Shown here: in pieces, positions 16,106 through 26,329 of the stretch | How the letters are laid out: every line of letters begins with the position of its first letter | How positions within the stretch are numbered: position 1 is the first letter of the stretch | Origin: Rhodothermus bifroesti | GTDB taxonomy: Bacteria; Bacteroidota; Rhodothermia; Rhodothermales; Rhodothermaceae | Direction: 5' to 3' | Assembly (NCBI RefSeq): GCF_017908595.1 | Contig: NZ_JAGKTL010000003.1 | Span: 124,001-188,000 of the forward strand | DNA: 64,000 bases | The notes under the pieces: generated by a model | Databases searched by the model: none | What the model was told of the DNA's origin: nothing | Seen by the model: only the letters and a program-made list of their open reading frames with translations | Position numbers and translations under genes: made by a program

Positions 16106-17176
16106 ATGAGTGAACCCTTTACGCCCATTCGTGAAGTTGGCGAATTTGGACTGATCGATCGGTTGCAAGCCATCTTGGGTGAACCTGCCGATCCGGACCT
16201 GATCATGGGCATTGGCGACGATGCCGCCGTTTATCGCCTGCCCGACCAAGAAACCGTGCATGTGATTACCAGCGATGCCCTGCTTGAGGGCGTGCATTTC
16301 GATCGGCTGATGACGCCCATGGAGCATCTAGGCTATAAGGCCATTGCGGTTAACGTAAGCGATGTAGTGGCCATGAATGCCGAGCCTAGGTATGCGACCA
16401 TTACCTTAGGCCTACCTTCAAAGATTTCGGTTGAGATGGCCGAAGCTTTTTATCGAGGCATCCGGCGTGCCTGCGAAGCGTATGGACTAACCCTTGTAGG
16501 GGGCGATACCACGGCCGCGCATGCCCTGTGCATTTCCATTACCGTGGTCGGCGAGGCCCGGCTCGATGAGATCATCTTCCGACGAGGAGCCCGGCCTGGC
16601 GATCTGCTGTGCGTGACGGGCGACTTGGGCGCTGCCTACGCAGGGCTCAAGATTCTGCTGGAAGAACGTAAGGCGCTCAAAGAAGAGGGGCTAAACTACA
16701 AACCTGACCTAGAGCCTTTTCGCTATGTGATCCAGCGGCAACTGCTGCCGCAAGCTCGTCTTGACGTAATTCGGGATTGGCGTCAGCGAGGCGTGCGGCC
16801 GCATGCCTTGATCGATATCTCAGACGGTTTGGCTTCCGAAGTGCATCATTTGTGCCGGCACAGCGGCTGTGGGGCATTGGTCCATGCTGCGGCTATCCCT
16901 GTGGCCCTGGAAACACGCGACGTGGCTGACCGCTTTGCTGAAGATGTCGATACCTATGCCCTTTTTGGGGGCGAAGACTATGAGCTGCTTTTCGCCCTAC
17001 CCCCTGATCAGCTGGAGCGGCTCGATCCGCTTTCTTTCAATGTTATCGGCGAATTTCTACCAGCAGAGCATGGGGTACAGGTACAAACGCCTGAAGGGGC
17101 CGTGATTCCGCTAGACCCCGCCGGTTATCAGCATTTCCGTCAAGAGGAAGATGGTGAAGCCGATTTGCTGGGATAA
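16106..17176 (+). CDS. thiL: Thiamine-monophosphate kinase
   Basis: Predicted 356-residue enzyme that phosphorylates thiamine monophosphate to the active cofactor thiamine diphosphate. Signatures are FGLIDRL, then MGIGDDAAV (metal and substrate binding), VNVSDVVAMNA, LVGGDTTAA and a late FGGEDYELLFALP. Length is slightly above average owing to an insert near EERKALKEEGLNY. No TPP riboswitch is apparent ahead of it, and it reads as the last gene of the anmK-thiL unit. It is convergent with ribBA, with one base between stops. Confidence 0.95.
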   Translation: MSEPFTPIREVGEFGLIDRLQAILGEPADPDLIMGIGDDAAVYRLPDQETVHVITSDALLEGVHFDRLMTPMEHLGYKAIAVNVSDVVAMNAEPRYATITLGLPSKISVEMAEAFYRGIRRACEAYGLTLVGGDTTAAHALCISITVVGEARLDEIIFRRGARPGDLLCVTGDLGAAYAGLKILLEERKALKEEGLNYKPDLEPFRYVIQRQLLPQARLDVIRDWRQRGVRPHALIDISDGLASEVHHLCRHSGCGALVHAAAIPVALETRDVADRFAEDVDTYALFGGEDYELLFALPPDQLERLDPLSFNVIGEFLPAEHGVQVQTPEGAVIPLDPAGYQHFRQEEDGEADLLG

Positions 17177-17177
17177 G

Positions 17178-18494
17178 CTAAAACAGCTGACCAAGCACGC
17201 TGCGGTCGTGCTCGTCGAGGTGGTTGAGGATTAAATGGCCCATGCGGTCCCGCTTGGTAAGCAGATAGCGCCGGTTGACCTCATTGGGCGGGATTTCAAT
17301 CGGCACACGCTCGACGATTTCCAGCCCGTAGCCGGCCAAGCCTACGCGCTTGCGTGGGTTGTTGGTCATCAGGCGCAGCTTCCGAATGCCTAGGTCACGC
17401 AGAATCTGGCAGCCAATGCCATAGTCGCGATGGTCCATCTGGAAGCCCAGTGCTAGGTTGGCTTCAACAGTGTCCAGTCCCTGTTCGTCTTGTAGCTTGT
17501 AGGCACGGAGCTTATTGACCAAGCCAATGCCGCGTCCTTCTTGCTTCATATAGAGCACAACGCCTCGGCCTTCTGCTTCGACGCGGCGCATGGCTGCCGC
17601 AAGCTGCTCCCCACAGTCGCAACGTAAGGAGCCAAAAATATCGCCTGTAACGCACTGGGAATGGACGCGCACCAGCACGGGCTCGTCTTCCTGCCAAGAT
17701 CCTTTCACAAGCGCTAGATGGACGTCGCCGGTGTAGCGCTCTTCGTAGGCAATCAGCCGGAAGTTCCCGTACTTTGTAGGCAGATCGACTTCAACAAGCC
17801 GATTGATCAGCCGCTCGGTGCGCATCCGATAGGCGATCAGATCTTTGATCGTAATTAAGCGCAATCCAAACTGTCGAGCCAGCGCCACGAGCTCGGGCAC
17901 GCGGGCCATAGTACCGTCGTCGTTGAGAATCTCCACCAATACCCCTGCAGGGTAAAGGCCAGCCAACCGGGCTAGGTCGACAGCGGCTTCGGTATGGCCA
18001 GCGCGGCGCAACACGCCACCTGGGCGTGCCCGCAAGGGAAAGACATGGCCCGGACGGGCAAAGTCCGACGGGCGTGCTGTCGGATCGGCCAAAGCCCGGA
18101 TGGTGGCGGCCCGATCGGCTGCAGAGATGCCTGTGGTGGTGCCGTGGCGATAGTCGACCGATACGGTAAAGGCCGTCTCGTGCAGGGCTGTGTTGGTGGG
18201 CGTCATGAGATCTAGGTCTAGCTCTACCGTCCGCTCTGGGGTGAGCGCCACACAGATCAGCCCCCGCCCGTATTTGGTCATAAAGTTGACCCATTCGGGC
18301 GTAATTTTTTCAGCTGCTCCAATAAAGTCGCCTTCGTTTTCCCGATCTTCATCGTCTACCACAATGACCAGTTTCCCTGCCCGAATGTCGGCAATCGCAT
18401 CTTCAATCGTGTCAAACGGCGAAGCCGTGCCTTCCCCAGAAGCCGCGCAGCATGGTGGCGTAGATTCGTGGGGATTGAGTGGTTCAAAGGCCAT
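17178..18494 (-). CDS. ribBA: Bifunctional DHBP synthase / GTP cyclohydrolase II
   Basis: Predicted 438-residue enzyme that supplies both starting branches of riboflavin synthesis. The N-terminal RibB half forms dihydroxybutanone phosphate and carries [12 protein letters not shown] and [12 protein letters not shown]. The C-terminal RibA half opens GTP and carries the zinc ligands in [21 protein letters not shown] and the motif QEGRGIGL. The chosen Met gives about 50 residues before the RibB core; an upstream Met 15 codons earlier is possible. The gene lies 65 bases downstream of yajC on the same strand. Confidence 0.95.
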   Translation of the reverse strand: MAFEPLNPHESTPPCCAASGEGTASPFDTIEDAIADIRAGKLVIVVDDEDRENEGDFIGAAEKITPEWVNFMTKYGRGLICVALTPERTVELDLDLMTPTNTALHETAFTVSVDYRHGTTTGISAADRAATIRALADPTARPSDFARPGHVFPLRARPGGVLRRAGHTEAAVDLARLAGLYPAGVLVEILNDDGTMARVPELVALARQFGLRLITIKDLIAYRMRTERLINRLVEVDLPTKYGNFRLIAYEERYTGDVHLALVKGSWQEDEPVLVRVHSQCVTGDIFGSLRCDCGEQLAAAMRRVEAEGRGVVLYMKQEGRGIGLVNKLRAYKLQDEQGLDTVEANLALGFQMDHRDYGIGCQILRDLGIRKLRLMTNNPRKRVGLAGYGLEIVERVPIEIPPNEVNRRYLLTKRDRMGHLILNHLDEHDRSVLGQLF

Positions 18495-18559
18495 ATGGCA
18501 TGCTCTTGGGCTTACTGCGCGAAGTTGAACCGATGGCACTGGCCCGAGTTCTCTGGGGG

Positions 18560-18868
18560 CTATTCTTTGGACAAAACGGTAGCAATGGCCGACTTTTCAA
18601 CGCGCAGCTTGGTGTTGGTATCGACTTGCAGCAACAAGCTGGTTTCGTCGACCTGGGTAACGGTGCCGTGAATGCCGCCAATGGTTACCACCTTATCGCC
18701 TTTCTTTAACGCAGCGATCATCTTTTGGCGCTGCTCTTCTTTCTTTTTCTGGGGGCGAATGAGGAAAAAGTAAAACACGATAAAAATCAAAATCAGCGGC
18801 AAAAACGTCACCAGAGGGCTAGGGGCCCCATCGGCAGGTTGCGCTAGAAGCAGCACGTTGTACCACAT
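18560..18868 (-). CDS. yajC: Preprotein translocase subunit YajC
   Basis: Predicted 102-residue inner-membrane protein. One hydrophobic helix ([14 protein letters not shown]) is followed by the family signature [13 protein letters not shown] and a small C-terminal domain with [15 protein letters not shown]. YajC associates with SecDF-YajC and supports protein export. The gene stands directly downstream of the SRP RNA on the same strand, so two export components are neighbours, though the SRP RNA has its own T-run ending. Confidence 0.95.
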   Translation of the reverse strand: MWYNVLLLAQPADGAPSPLVTFLPLILIFIVFYFFLIRPQKKKEEQRQKMIAALKKGDKVVTIGGIHGTVTQVDETSLLLQVDTNTKLRVEKSAIATVLSKE

Positions 18869-18941
18869 AGAGGTTCGCGTAAGCTTGGTGAATGATTGCT
18901 GCTAAAATACGATAAGATGCCTTGAAAGAAACAACAAAAAA

Positions 18942-19046
18942 GGAAGGGCAAGCGAACCGTATCGCGCCGCTACAACCTCCTACCGTTGCTGCCTTCCGGC
19001 CCTGGCGGGGTTCAGAGGGAGCTGGCCGTACGGGACTTGCCCTTCC
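18942..19046 (-). ncRNA. ffs: Small bacterial signal recognition particle RNA (4.5S type)
   Basis: Read on the minus strand, the ends GGAAGGGCAAG and CTTGCCCTTCC pair perfectly to close a long hairpin of about 105 bases. The apical part contains CCAGGGCCGGAAGGCAGCA, the conserved domain IV with a GGAA tetraloop that binds Ffh. The closing helix is followed by six T residues, so termination is built in. No Alu domain is present, as in Gram-negative short SRP RNAs. Confidence 0.93.
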
Positions 19047-19089
19047 GGGCGCTACTCAACGAAGCGTATCGAACGGAGGTTCCGCCAGG

Positions 19090-21579
19090 CTATACCAAGC
19101 CAGCAGGGTCGATGTCGAGTGTCAGCCGATAACCCTGGGGCAGTGGTCCTGTAGCTTCAAGGGCCTGGCGCAACAGGGGCTGGAGTGCTGGTGCCTCAGG
19201 CTGGCGGGCAACCTTAATGAGTGTCTGGTAGCGGTAACGCCCCTGTAAACGTTCGTGCAGCGCAGGTCCTGGTCCCAAGACTTCGACGCAATGGTTGCCC
19301 GGCGTTTGGGCAAGCAACGTGCGGAATTGGGCTGTCCATGTCTGCAGTTGTTCCTGCACGCGTGCTTCGTCAGGGCCACTGCATTCGGTTATGGCCAAGC
19401 GGGCATAAGGTGGATAGCCAAGCTGCCGGCGCTCGGCCAGCAACTCGCGGGCCAGTCCGGCAAAATCGTGACGCAGCAAGTAGCGGAAGATGCGGTGGTT
19501 GGGGTTACGCGTCTGCAGCAGGACTTCGCCAGGGCGATCGGCACGCCCGGCCCTGCCGGCCACCTGCATGAGGAGCTGAAACGTGTGCTCTTCGGCCCGA
19601 AAGTCGGGTAGCAGCAGTCCTACGTCTGCATTGACCACGCCAACCAAGGTTACACGGGCAAAATCAAGCCCTTTGGCAACCATCTGTGTGCCAATCAGAA
19701 TATCGGCTTCACCACGGCCAAAGCGATCCAGCAGTCGGTGATGCGCCCGCTTGGCGCGCGTTGTGTCCAGATCCATACGCAGGATGCGCGCTTCCGGAAA
19801 GTGCATCGTCAGTGCTTCTTCAACGCGCTGTGTACCTGCACCCAGCGGCAGGAGCGTAGGTTGGTCGCACTGGGGACATAGCGTGGGACGGCCTGTTGCA
19901 TAACCACAGTAATGGCACCGAAGCTGGTGATGTACCTTGTGATAGGTTAACGTCACTGAGCAATGAGGGCAGTGGGGGGCCCAACCGCAGTGGGTACACT
20001 CCAAGACCGGTGCAAAACCGCGCCGGTTTTGCAGTAAAATAACCTGCTCGCCACGCTCAAGCCGCTCGGCAATGGCACGTGCTAACGGTGGCGAAAGAGG
20101 GCTGCCCTCTTGCAAGCGCGTGTGGCGCAAATCGATGATGCGAATGGTGGGCAAACGGGCTGGCTGCTGGCCTACGGTTGGGGCACGGCGCCGCATTTCT
20201 AGTAACGTGTACTTGCCACTGCGCGCATTGGCATAGCTTTCTAGGCTGGGCGTAGCTGAGCCTAAAATGCACACAGCCTGATTGTGACGGGCGCGATAGA
20301 CCGCCACGTCGCGGGCGTGGTAGCGAGGCGCAGGGTCGAACTGTTTGTAAGAACGCTCGTGCTCTTCATCAACGACCAGCAATCCTAGATTCGATAGCGG
20401 GGCCAGTACGGCTGAGCGCGGGCCAATGACAATCGGATAGCGGCCTGCTCGGAGCTGGCGCCAGGTATCGTAACGTTCGCCATCGCTCATTCGGGAATGC
20501 AACACAGCGACCTCGTCGCCAAAATGCGCACGAAAACGCCGGACCGTCTGGGGCGTCAACGCAATCTCAGGAACCAGCACAATGCCTGTGCGCCCTTGGG
20601 CACGCACCTGTTTAAGTGCAGCAATGTAGACTTCGGTTTTACCGCTGCCGGTGACGCCGTGTAGCAAAAACGCCTCAAACCGTTGCGCGTTAATGGCAGC
20701 CTCAATGCGTTCCAGCGCGGCAGCCTGTTCAGGATGAAAGCTATATTGCGGTGGAGATGGAGGTGGTGGTTCGTCCTCTAGAGGCGAACGGATAACCTCT
20801 TTTTCAACGATTTCCAGCACGCCTAGGGCTACCAGGCGACGAAGTGTGGCTGCCGTGGCTCCAGCCCGTGCAAGCAAATCCCTTTGTGCCGGCTCGCTTT
20901 TGCCTTCAAGTTGGAAGGCCTCGAGCGCTTCAACTAAGGTGCGCTGCCGGATGCCCCGCAGCAGGTGCTGCAGCTGCGCTCGGGCTGCCGGCGCCTGATA
21001 CGCTGGGGTAAAACGCACGTGCCGCTCAGTTTTAATCTGCACGCGAGGGGCGCTCAAGGCTTCCTCTATGCGGAGGTATCCTTTGGCTCGCAGTCGGTGC
21101 AGTAAAGCATAGGGGATCCTGCCCAGCGTCTGGCGCAAGTGCTGGATGGTTGTCCCAGGATGGGCTGTCACAAAGCGCAGGATTTCAGCTGCGCGGCCGT
21201 GCAGTTCTTTGAGAGGCTGTTGGGCCAAATAAAGTCGCTGCTGGCTTTCGACTTCAAGTCCAGGAGGAAGAGCTGCCCGGATCACCTCGCCCCAGCTGCA
21301 CAGATAGTAGTCGGCCATCCATCGGGTCAGGTCAAGCAACTCTTCGGTTAGGACCGGCTCCGCATCCAATACGTCCAGAATAGGCTTTAAAGAGGTCGGG
21401 GGCGACTCGGGGGGATCAACCGGTACCACCACGCCAGTCAGGCGCCGGGTTCCAAACGGTACAAGCACGCGGCAGCCTGGTTGCGCCAGACCTTGAAAAG
21501 CCGGAGGCACACGGTAGGTAAAGAGCTGGTCAATGGGTAGGGGCAGGGCGACCTGCACCATGTCAGCGAGGGCCTTCAT
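19090..21579 (-). CDS. priA: Primosomal replication-restart helicase PriA
   Basis: Predicted 829-residue 3'-5' DNA helicase that recognises stalled forks and reloads the replisome. The N-terminal DNA-binding domain starts VQVALPLPIDQLFTY. Helicase motifs include GVTGSGKTEVY and DEEHERSYKQ, and eight cysteines arranged as CxxC pairs form the two zinc sites (CTHCG, CPHCS, CHYCG, CPQCD). Length is typical. A second in-frame Met six codons in may be the real start. It follows rpe by 19 bases on the same strand. Confidence 0.97.
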   Translation of the reverse strand: MKALADMVQVALPLPIDQLFTYRVPPAFQGLAQPGCRVLVPFGTRRLTGVVVPVDPPESPPTSLKPILDVLDAEPVLTEELLDLTRWMADYYLCSWGEVIRAALPPGLEVESQQRLYLAQQPLKELHGRAAEILRFVTAHPGTTIQHLRQTLGRIPYALLHRLRAKGYLRIEEALSAPRVQIKTERHVRFTPAYQAPAARAQLQHLLRGIRQRTLVEALEAFQLEGKSEPAQRDLLARAGATAATLRRLVALGVLEIVEKEVIRSPLEDEPPPPSPPQYSFHPEQAAALERIEAAINAQRFEAFLLHGVTGSGKTEVYIAALKQVRAQGRTGIVLVPEIALTPQTVRRFRAHFGDEVAVLHSRMSDGERYDTWRQLRAGRYPIVIGPRSAVLAPLSNLGLLVVDEEHERSYKQFDPAPRYHARDVAVYRARHNQAVCILGSATPSLESYANARSGKYTLLEMRRRAPTVGQQPARLPTIRIIDLRHTRLQEGSPLSPPLARAIAERLERGEQVILLQNRRGFAPVLECTHCGWAPHCPHCSVTLTYHKVHHQLRCHYCGYATGRPTLCPQCDQPTLLPLGAGTQRVEEALTMHFPEARILRMDLDTTRAKRAHHRLLDRFGRGEADILIGTQMVAKGLDFARVTLVGVVNADVGLLLPDFRAEEHTFQLLMQVAGRAGRADRPGEVLLQTRNPNHRIFRYLLRHDFAGLARELLAERRQLGYPPYARLAITECSGPDEARVQEQLQTWTAQFRTLLAQTPGNHCVEVLGPGPALHERLQGRYRYQTLIKVARQPEAPALQPLLRQALEATGPLPQGYRLTLDIDPAGLV

Positions 21580-21598
21580 GGCTTATGCGCCGGCAGCC

Positions 21599-22270
21599 TT
21601 AGGCTTCCAGCAACAGGGCCTGCCGGAAGGCAGCCACATTCTGCGCAATAGGCAAACGTTGGTTAAAAATGGCGCTGCCGGCTACAATGACCGTGGCACC
21701 GGCACGTACGACCTCAGCTACGTTGTGCGGGTAGATGCCGCCGTCAACGGCAATATGGGCGTGTGAACCGATGGCATTCAGCAAACCCCGCAAGCGTTGC
21801 ACCTTGGCTGTGCAGAAAGGGATATATTCCTGGCCGCCAAAGCCTGGATCCACTGTCATGACCAAAATGAGATCCACCAGAGGAAGGATTTCTTCCAAGG
21901 CGGAAAGCGGGGTGGCTGGGTTGAGCGCAACGCCTACCCGTTTGCCAAGCATTCGGATCTCCTCGAGGGCCCGGTGCACATGGGGGGTGGCTTCGACATG
22001 CACGGTGAGGTTGTCTGCCCCAGCGCGAGCAAAATCAGCCAGAAAACGCTCTGGCCGCTCTACCATCAGGTGAACGTCCAACACCGCCCCTAGCTCGTCG
22101 GCCAGCGGCCGCAAGGCCTCGACCACGAGCGGTCCCATCGTCAGGTTAGGCACAAAATGCCCGTCCATCACGTCGATGTGGATCCAGTCTGCACCAGCCT
22201 CGAGGGCGGCGCGGCACTGCTCCCCTAGGCGAGCAAAATCGGCCGACAAGATGGAAGGCGCCAGAATCAT
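21599..22270 (-). CDS. rpe: Ribulose-phosphate 3-epimerase
   Basis: Predicted 223-residue TIM-barrel enzyme of the pentose phosphate pathway interconverting ribulose-5- and xylulose-5-phosphate. It starts ILAPSILSADFARLG. Metal ligands and catalytic Asp residues lie in IHIDVMDGHFVPNL, VHLMV and AVDGGIYPHN. The phosphate-binding region ends with VAGSAIF. It sits one base after the nuoH stop, so nuoH, rpe and priA are probably transcribed together. Confidence 0.96.
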   Translation of the reverse strand: MILAPSILSADFARLGEQCRAALEAGADWIHIDVMDGHFVPNLTMGPLVVEALRPLADELGAVLDVHLMVERPERFLADFARAGADNLTVHVEATPHVHRALEEIRMLGKRVGVALNPATPLSALEEILPLVDLILVMTVDPGFGGQEYIPFCTAKVQRLRGLLNAIGSHAHIAVDGGIYPHNVAEVVRAGATVIVAGSAIFNQRLPIAQNVAAFRQALLLEA

Positions 22271-22271
22271 T

Positions 22272-23294
22272 TTAGAACAAGGCTACGCCGAGTGCAACAA
22301 GGATCACGTTGGCCAAGCCAATGGGCAGGAGGTACTTCCAGCCTAGCGTCATCAGCTGGTTATACTTGAAACGCGGGAAGGTCCAACGTACCCAGATGTA
22401 CAAGAAGGCAAAGAAGCACGTTTTAGCCAAAAGCGAAAGGAACTGTAGCAGCCCCAGCCATAAGCTGCCCTCTAACGCTGGAAAGACGCTAAGGAGTAGG
22501 GGCTCAAAAGGCACCAAATACCCACCAAAGAAGAAGGTGGCAATCACAAACGAGGCAACGAACAGGTTGACGTATTCTGCCAGGAAGAACATGCCAAACT
22601 TCATACCGCTATATTCCGTGTGATACCCCCCGACCAGCTCTTGCTCGGCTTCAGGCAGGTCAAACGGTAGGCGGTTGGTCTCGGCAAAGGCCGTTACGAT
22701 AAACACCAAGGCCCCAATCGGATTCGTAAACACGTGCCAGCCTAAAAGGGCCCATCCGTCGCGCTGGCTTTCAACGATGGCACTGACGTTCAGTGAGCCG
22801 GCTTGCAGCACAACCGAGAGCACAGCGGTACCCATCGCCAGCTCATAAGAAATCATCTGGGCCGAAGAGCGCAGCCCACCCAACAGGGAGTACTTGCTGT
22901 TAGAACTCCAGCCCGCTAGCGTAATGCCATAGACGCTGATAGACGTAAGGGCCAGAATCGCTAGTACCCCTACATCAATGTCAGCAATCACAACGCCACG
23001 GGCAAAAGGAATTAAAGCAGGCACCGTCATGGCGATCGTCACCATGATCAGTGGTGCCAGCCCATGAATGAACCGATTCGCCTGAGCGGGAACGATATCT
23101 TCTTTAAAGAGCAGCTTGACCACGTCAGCAAAAGGCTGCAAAAAGCCCACAGGTCCTACGCGATTGGGCCCGGGTCGGTGCTGAATAAAGCCTGAGATTT
23201 TACGCTCGGCATAAACGAGCACCGAAGCGGTTAAGAGCATTCCATTGATAATGAGAAACGCAATCAGCGCAGTCCAGTACAGCGGCAGCTCCAT
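22272..23294 (-). CDS. nuoH: NADH-quinone oxidoreductase subunit H
   Basis: Predicted 340-residue membrane subunit of complex I with about eight transmembrane helices. It links the peripheral arm to the proton channels and lines the quinone chamber. RKISGFIQHRPGPNRVGP and the FAETNRLPFDLPEAEQELV loop are complete family signatures. The subunit is encoded apart from the nuoA-G cluster, separated by an oppositely oriented peptidase gene, and is followed by rpe and priA rather than nuoI. The usual nuoI partner is not in this window. Confidence 0.97.
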   Translation of the reverse strand: MELPLYWTALIAFLIINGMLLTASVLVYAERKISGFIQHRPGPNRVGPVGFLQPFADVVKLLFKEDIVPAQANRFIHGLAPLIMVTIAMTVPALIPFARGVVIADIDVGVLAILALTSISVYGITLAGWSSNSKYSLLGGLRSSAQMISYELAMGTAVLSVVLQAGSLNVSAIVESQRDGWALLGWHVFTNPIGALVFIVTAFAETNRLPFDLPEAEQELVGGYHTEYSGMKFGMFFLAEYVNLFVASFVIATFFFGGYLVPFEPLLLSVFPALEGSLWLGLLQFLSLLAKTCFFAFLYIWVRWTFPRFKYNQLMTLGWKYLLPIGLANVILVALGVALF

Positions 23295-23537
23295 TGTATT
23301 TAAGAAGGCTTAGGGTTTGCACGTTTTTCGACACGCAGTTGCTTTCTTTGCAGGCGTGTCCTAACATCTGAAAGTACACCGCTGCAAGCCAGTTGTGCAA
23401 CGCTTAGGCTGGTAGGGCAAGCGCACAAAGACCCAAGAGCGTATGCTTTTAGGGAGATTTCAACACACTGTAACCCTAGGCTTGGGCTTCCCGTAAGTTT
23501 ACCCAGAACCTTTCCAGTCACCAATCGGATCCATCCT
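23295..23537. promoter_or_regulatory. Divergent intergenic region nuoH / S9 peptidase
   Basis: These 243 bases must hold promoters for both the nuoH-rpe-priA unit and the peptidase gene. I see no strong hairpin, no small open frame with good coding character, and no unambiguous -35/-10 pair. Confidence 0.3.
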
Positions 23538-26258
23538 ATGCATCGCTGGTTGCTGCTGTTATGTTTCACGCTATGGACGGGGTCTCTTATGGCGCAAGTA
23601 GCGCCTCGTTCTTATCTCGATCGGTTGCCGCCTCTGCTGGATCGAGAATTGTTTTTTGGCGAACCCGAGATCTCGGGCGCGCGCCTTTCTCCAGATGGTC
23701 GGTATCTCACCTTCCTGAAGCCTTATCGCGGCGTACGTAACATTTGGATTAAAGGCATTGACGAGCCATTTGAGGCGGCACGGCCACTGACGGCCGACGA
23801 ACGCCCAGTGCCCGGCTATTTTTGGAGCGAGGATAGCCGTTATGTTCTCTACGTGCAGGATAAGGGCGGCAATGAAGACTTTCACCTTTATGCTGTTGAC
23901 CCGACTGCAGAGCCAGACCCAGCAACAGGCGTGCCCCCAGCCCGCAACCTAACACCTTATGAAAACACGCGGGCTATTGTTCTGGCTACACCAGAGGTAA
24001 CACCGCGCCAGATTCTCGTTGGGCTGAACGACCGCGACCCGCGCTGGCACGACGTGTATCGGCTGGATCTGGACACAGGCGAGCGTACGCTGCTGCTGAA
24101 AAACGAAGCTGAGCTGGCAGGCTTTGAGTTTGACCTAGAAGGCCGTTTGCGCCTTGCACTTCGGGTGACCGAAGACGGTGGCAGTGAAATCCTACGGGTG
24201 GATGGCGAGCATCTTACGCCAGTCTACCGCTGCTCGGTTGAAGAAACCTGCACGACTGTCCGGTTTCATCGCAATGGGCGACAGGTGTACTTGATCACGA
24301 ACCGAGGTGAACACGACAAAACGGCGCTGGTGCTTTTCGATCCAGAAACTGGACAAGAAACGCTTGTCGAAAGGGATCCAGAAGGACAAGTAGACTTTGG
24401 CGGAGCGATTTTTTCGGACCAGACCGAAGAGCTGGTAGCCACCTACTACGTGGGCGACCGAATGCGCGTTTATCCGAAAGACGCGACGTTTGCCCAGGAT
24501 CTGGAATTCTTGCGCACGCAACTTCCCGAAGGGGAGCTGTATTTCGGCTCGGCTACCGAAGACGAACGCCTTGTGCTGGTTACAGTGCAGCGTGATGTGG
24601 ATCCCGGGGCTGTATACCTTTACGACCGGCAACAGCGTAAGGTACAGTTGCTCTACCGCAGCCGTCCGGAGTTGCCGGTTGAGCATTTGGCGCCAATGCA
24701 AGCGGTTCACTATCGCGCTCGTGATGGTGCTGAAATCCCGGCTTACCTTACTTTGCCGAAAAACGTTGAGCCTAAAGGTTTAGCCGCTGTTGTTTTGGTT
24801 CACGGTGGTCCTTGGGCCCGGGATTTTTGGGGCTATGATCCTTATGCGCAGTTTCTGGCTAACCGTGGCTATGCTGTTTTGCAGCCCAACTTCCGTGGTT
24901 CCGAGGGTTACGGTAAGGCGTTTCTCAATGCCGGCAATAAGCAGTGGGGTACAGGGGTGATGCAACACGACGTGACCGATGGGGTGCATTACCTGATCGA
25001 AAGCGGTATCGCCGATCCTCAAGGGATTGCCATCATGGGTGGCTCTTATGGGGGGTATGCTACGCTTGCCGGACTTACCTTTACACCGGAGCTGTATGCG
25101 GCAGGCGTATCGATCGTGGGTCCTTCTAACCTGATCACGTTACTTAAAACCATCCCGCCCTACTGGGCGTCTGCGCGCCGCATTTTTGATACCCGTGTAG
25201 GCAATCCGGACGATCCAGCCGACCGCCTGCGGCTCATAGCGCAATCGCCCTTCTACCATGCGCACCGCATTCGGGCACCTCTGTTGGTCATCCAAGGGGC
25301 AAACGACCCGCGTGTTAAAAAGACCGAAAGTGACCAAATTGTGGTGGCGGCGCGTGAAAATGGGGTAAGTGTAGCCTATATGGTGGCGCCCGACGAAGGG
25401 CACGGCTTCCGGGGCGAAATGAACCGCTTGGCCATGATTGCCGCGATCGAGCGCTTTTTGGCGCAGCATTTGGGTGGACGTTTTCAGGCCACGATGAGCG
25501 CTGAGCTTGAGGCGCACCTCCGGTCGCTGATGGTCGATCCAGCAACGGTTACGTTGCCCGATACGCTGGCCTTGCAGCAGGCGCAACGTGGTGCGCTTCC
25601 TCCGGCGCAAGGTACTTGGCTACGGCCGGTTACGCTGCACTACGAAACCACCCTATCTGTGCAAGGCCAGACGTTTACGCTGCGCTCAGAACGGCGTTTG
25701 GAGTTAGGAAGGTTGGACGGCCAGGTCGTCTGGCAATTGGTCGATCGCGTACGGATGCCCATGGGCGAAACGACCGATACTGTTTGGGTTGACCAGGCCA
25801 CGCTGCGCCCGCTGCGTCGCCATGCGCAGGGTATGGGAACGCTTTGGTTGACTTATGAGGACGGGCATGTGTCAGGCCGTCTGCAGTCGCCCATGGGTAC
25901 CATGAACATTGAAAAGGAGCTGCAAGCACCTGTTGTGGGTGATGGGGGCGCATTTGACTTGTACCTGGCAGGCCTTCCACTTCGGGAAGGCTATGAGGCT
26001 ACGCTGCGTGTTTTCGATCCGCAGCAGCAAGAGGTGCGGCCTATGAAACTTACTGTCACGGGTACGCAGACGGTAGCAATACCGGCGGGCACGTTTACCG
26101 CGTATGTGGTGCGCCTTGAAGCTCTCGACGGCGGGTCAGGCAGTGGCCTACTCTACGTCAACCAAGAAGCACCACACCATGTCCTTCAAGCAGAGATGCA
26201 GCTCCCTGCGCAGATGGGAGGTGGTACGGCCAAAACCCGCCTGCTGGCAATGGAATAG
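23538..26258 (+). CDS. Exported S9-family prolyl oligopeptidase with extra C-terminal domain
   Basis: Predicted 906-residue protein with a signal peptide ([20 protein letters not shown]). A beta-propeller (about 40-380) with TolB-like blades such as [13 protein letters not shown] precedes an alpha/beta hydrolase. The serine lies in GGSYGGYA (near 503), Asp in GANDPRV (near 590) and His in DEGHGF (near 622). It belongs to the DPP4/acylaminoacyl peptidase branch that cleaves small peptides in the periplasm or at the surface. About 260 further residues follow the hydrolase and resemble a DUF3108-like beta-rich domain, which is uncommon for this family. It is inserted between nuoH and nuoG on the opposite strand and has its own terminator. 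Confidence 0.9.
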   Translation: MHRWLLLLCFTLWTGSLMAQVAPRSYLDRLPPLLDRELFFGEPEISGARLSPDGRYLTFLKPYRGVRNIWIKGIDEPFEAARPLTADERPVPGYFWSEDSRYVLYVQDKGGNEDFHLYAVDPTAEPDPATGVPPARNLTPYENTRAIVLATPEVTPRQILVGLNDRDPRWHDVYRLDLDTGERTLLLKNEAELAGFEFDLEGRLRLALRVTEDGGSEILRVDGEHLTPVYRCSVEETCTTVRFHRNGRQVYLITNRGEHDKTALVLFDPETGQETLVERDPEGQVDFGGAIFSDQTEELVATYYVGDRMRVYPKDATFAQDLEFLRTQLPEGELYFGSATEDERLVLVTVQRDVDPGAVYLYDRQQRKVQLLYRSRPELPVEHLAPMQAVHYRARDGAEIPAYLTLPKNVEPKGLAAVVLVHGGPWARDFWGYDPYAQFLANRGYAVLQPNFRGSEGYGKAFLNAGNKQWGTGVMQHDVTDGVHYLIESGIADPQGIAIMGGSYGGYATLAGLTFTPELYAAGVSIVGPSNLITLLKTIPPYWASARRIFDTRVGNPDDPADRLRLIAQSPFYHAHRIRAPLLVIQGANDPRVKKTESDQIVVAARENGVSVAYMVAPDEGHGFRGEMNRLAMIAAIERFLAQHLGGRFQATMSAELEAHLRSLMVDPATVTLPDTLALQQAQRGALPPAQGTWLRPVTLHYETTLSVQGQTFTLRSERRLELGRLDGQVVWQLVDRVRMPMGETTDTVWVDQATLRPLRRHAQGMGTLWLTYEDGHVSGRLQSPMGTMNIEKELQAPVVGDGGAFDLYLAGLPLREGYEATLRVFDPQQQEVRPMKLTVTGTQTVAIPAGTFTAYVVRLEALDGGSGSGLLYVNQEAPHHVLQAEMQLPAQMGGGTAKTRLLAME

Positions 26259-26270
26259 CTTAAAAACAAG

Positions 26271-26302
26271 TGTGGGGCAGACCCCTAGGGGTCTGCCCCA
26301 CA
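26271..26302. terminator. Bidirectional terminator between peptidase and nuoG
   Basis: A perfect 32-base palindrome (arms 26271-26285 and 26288-26302) sits between the convergent stops, with an A-tract to its left and a short T-tract to its right. It can terminate transcription in both directions. Confidence 0.85.
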
Positions 26303-26329
26303 GGTTTAGGTTCGGCTATTTGCCGAAGG

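Noticed and set aside
24192-24710. A 172-codon minus-strand open frame
   Set aside because: It is antisense to the beta-propeller of the S9 peptidase, with no motif and no terminator or promoter of its own.
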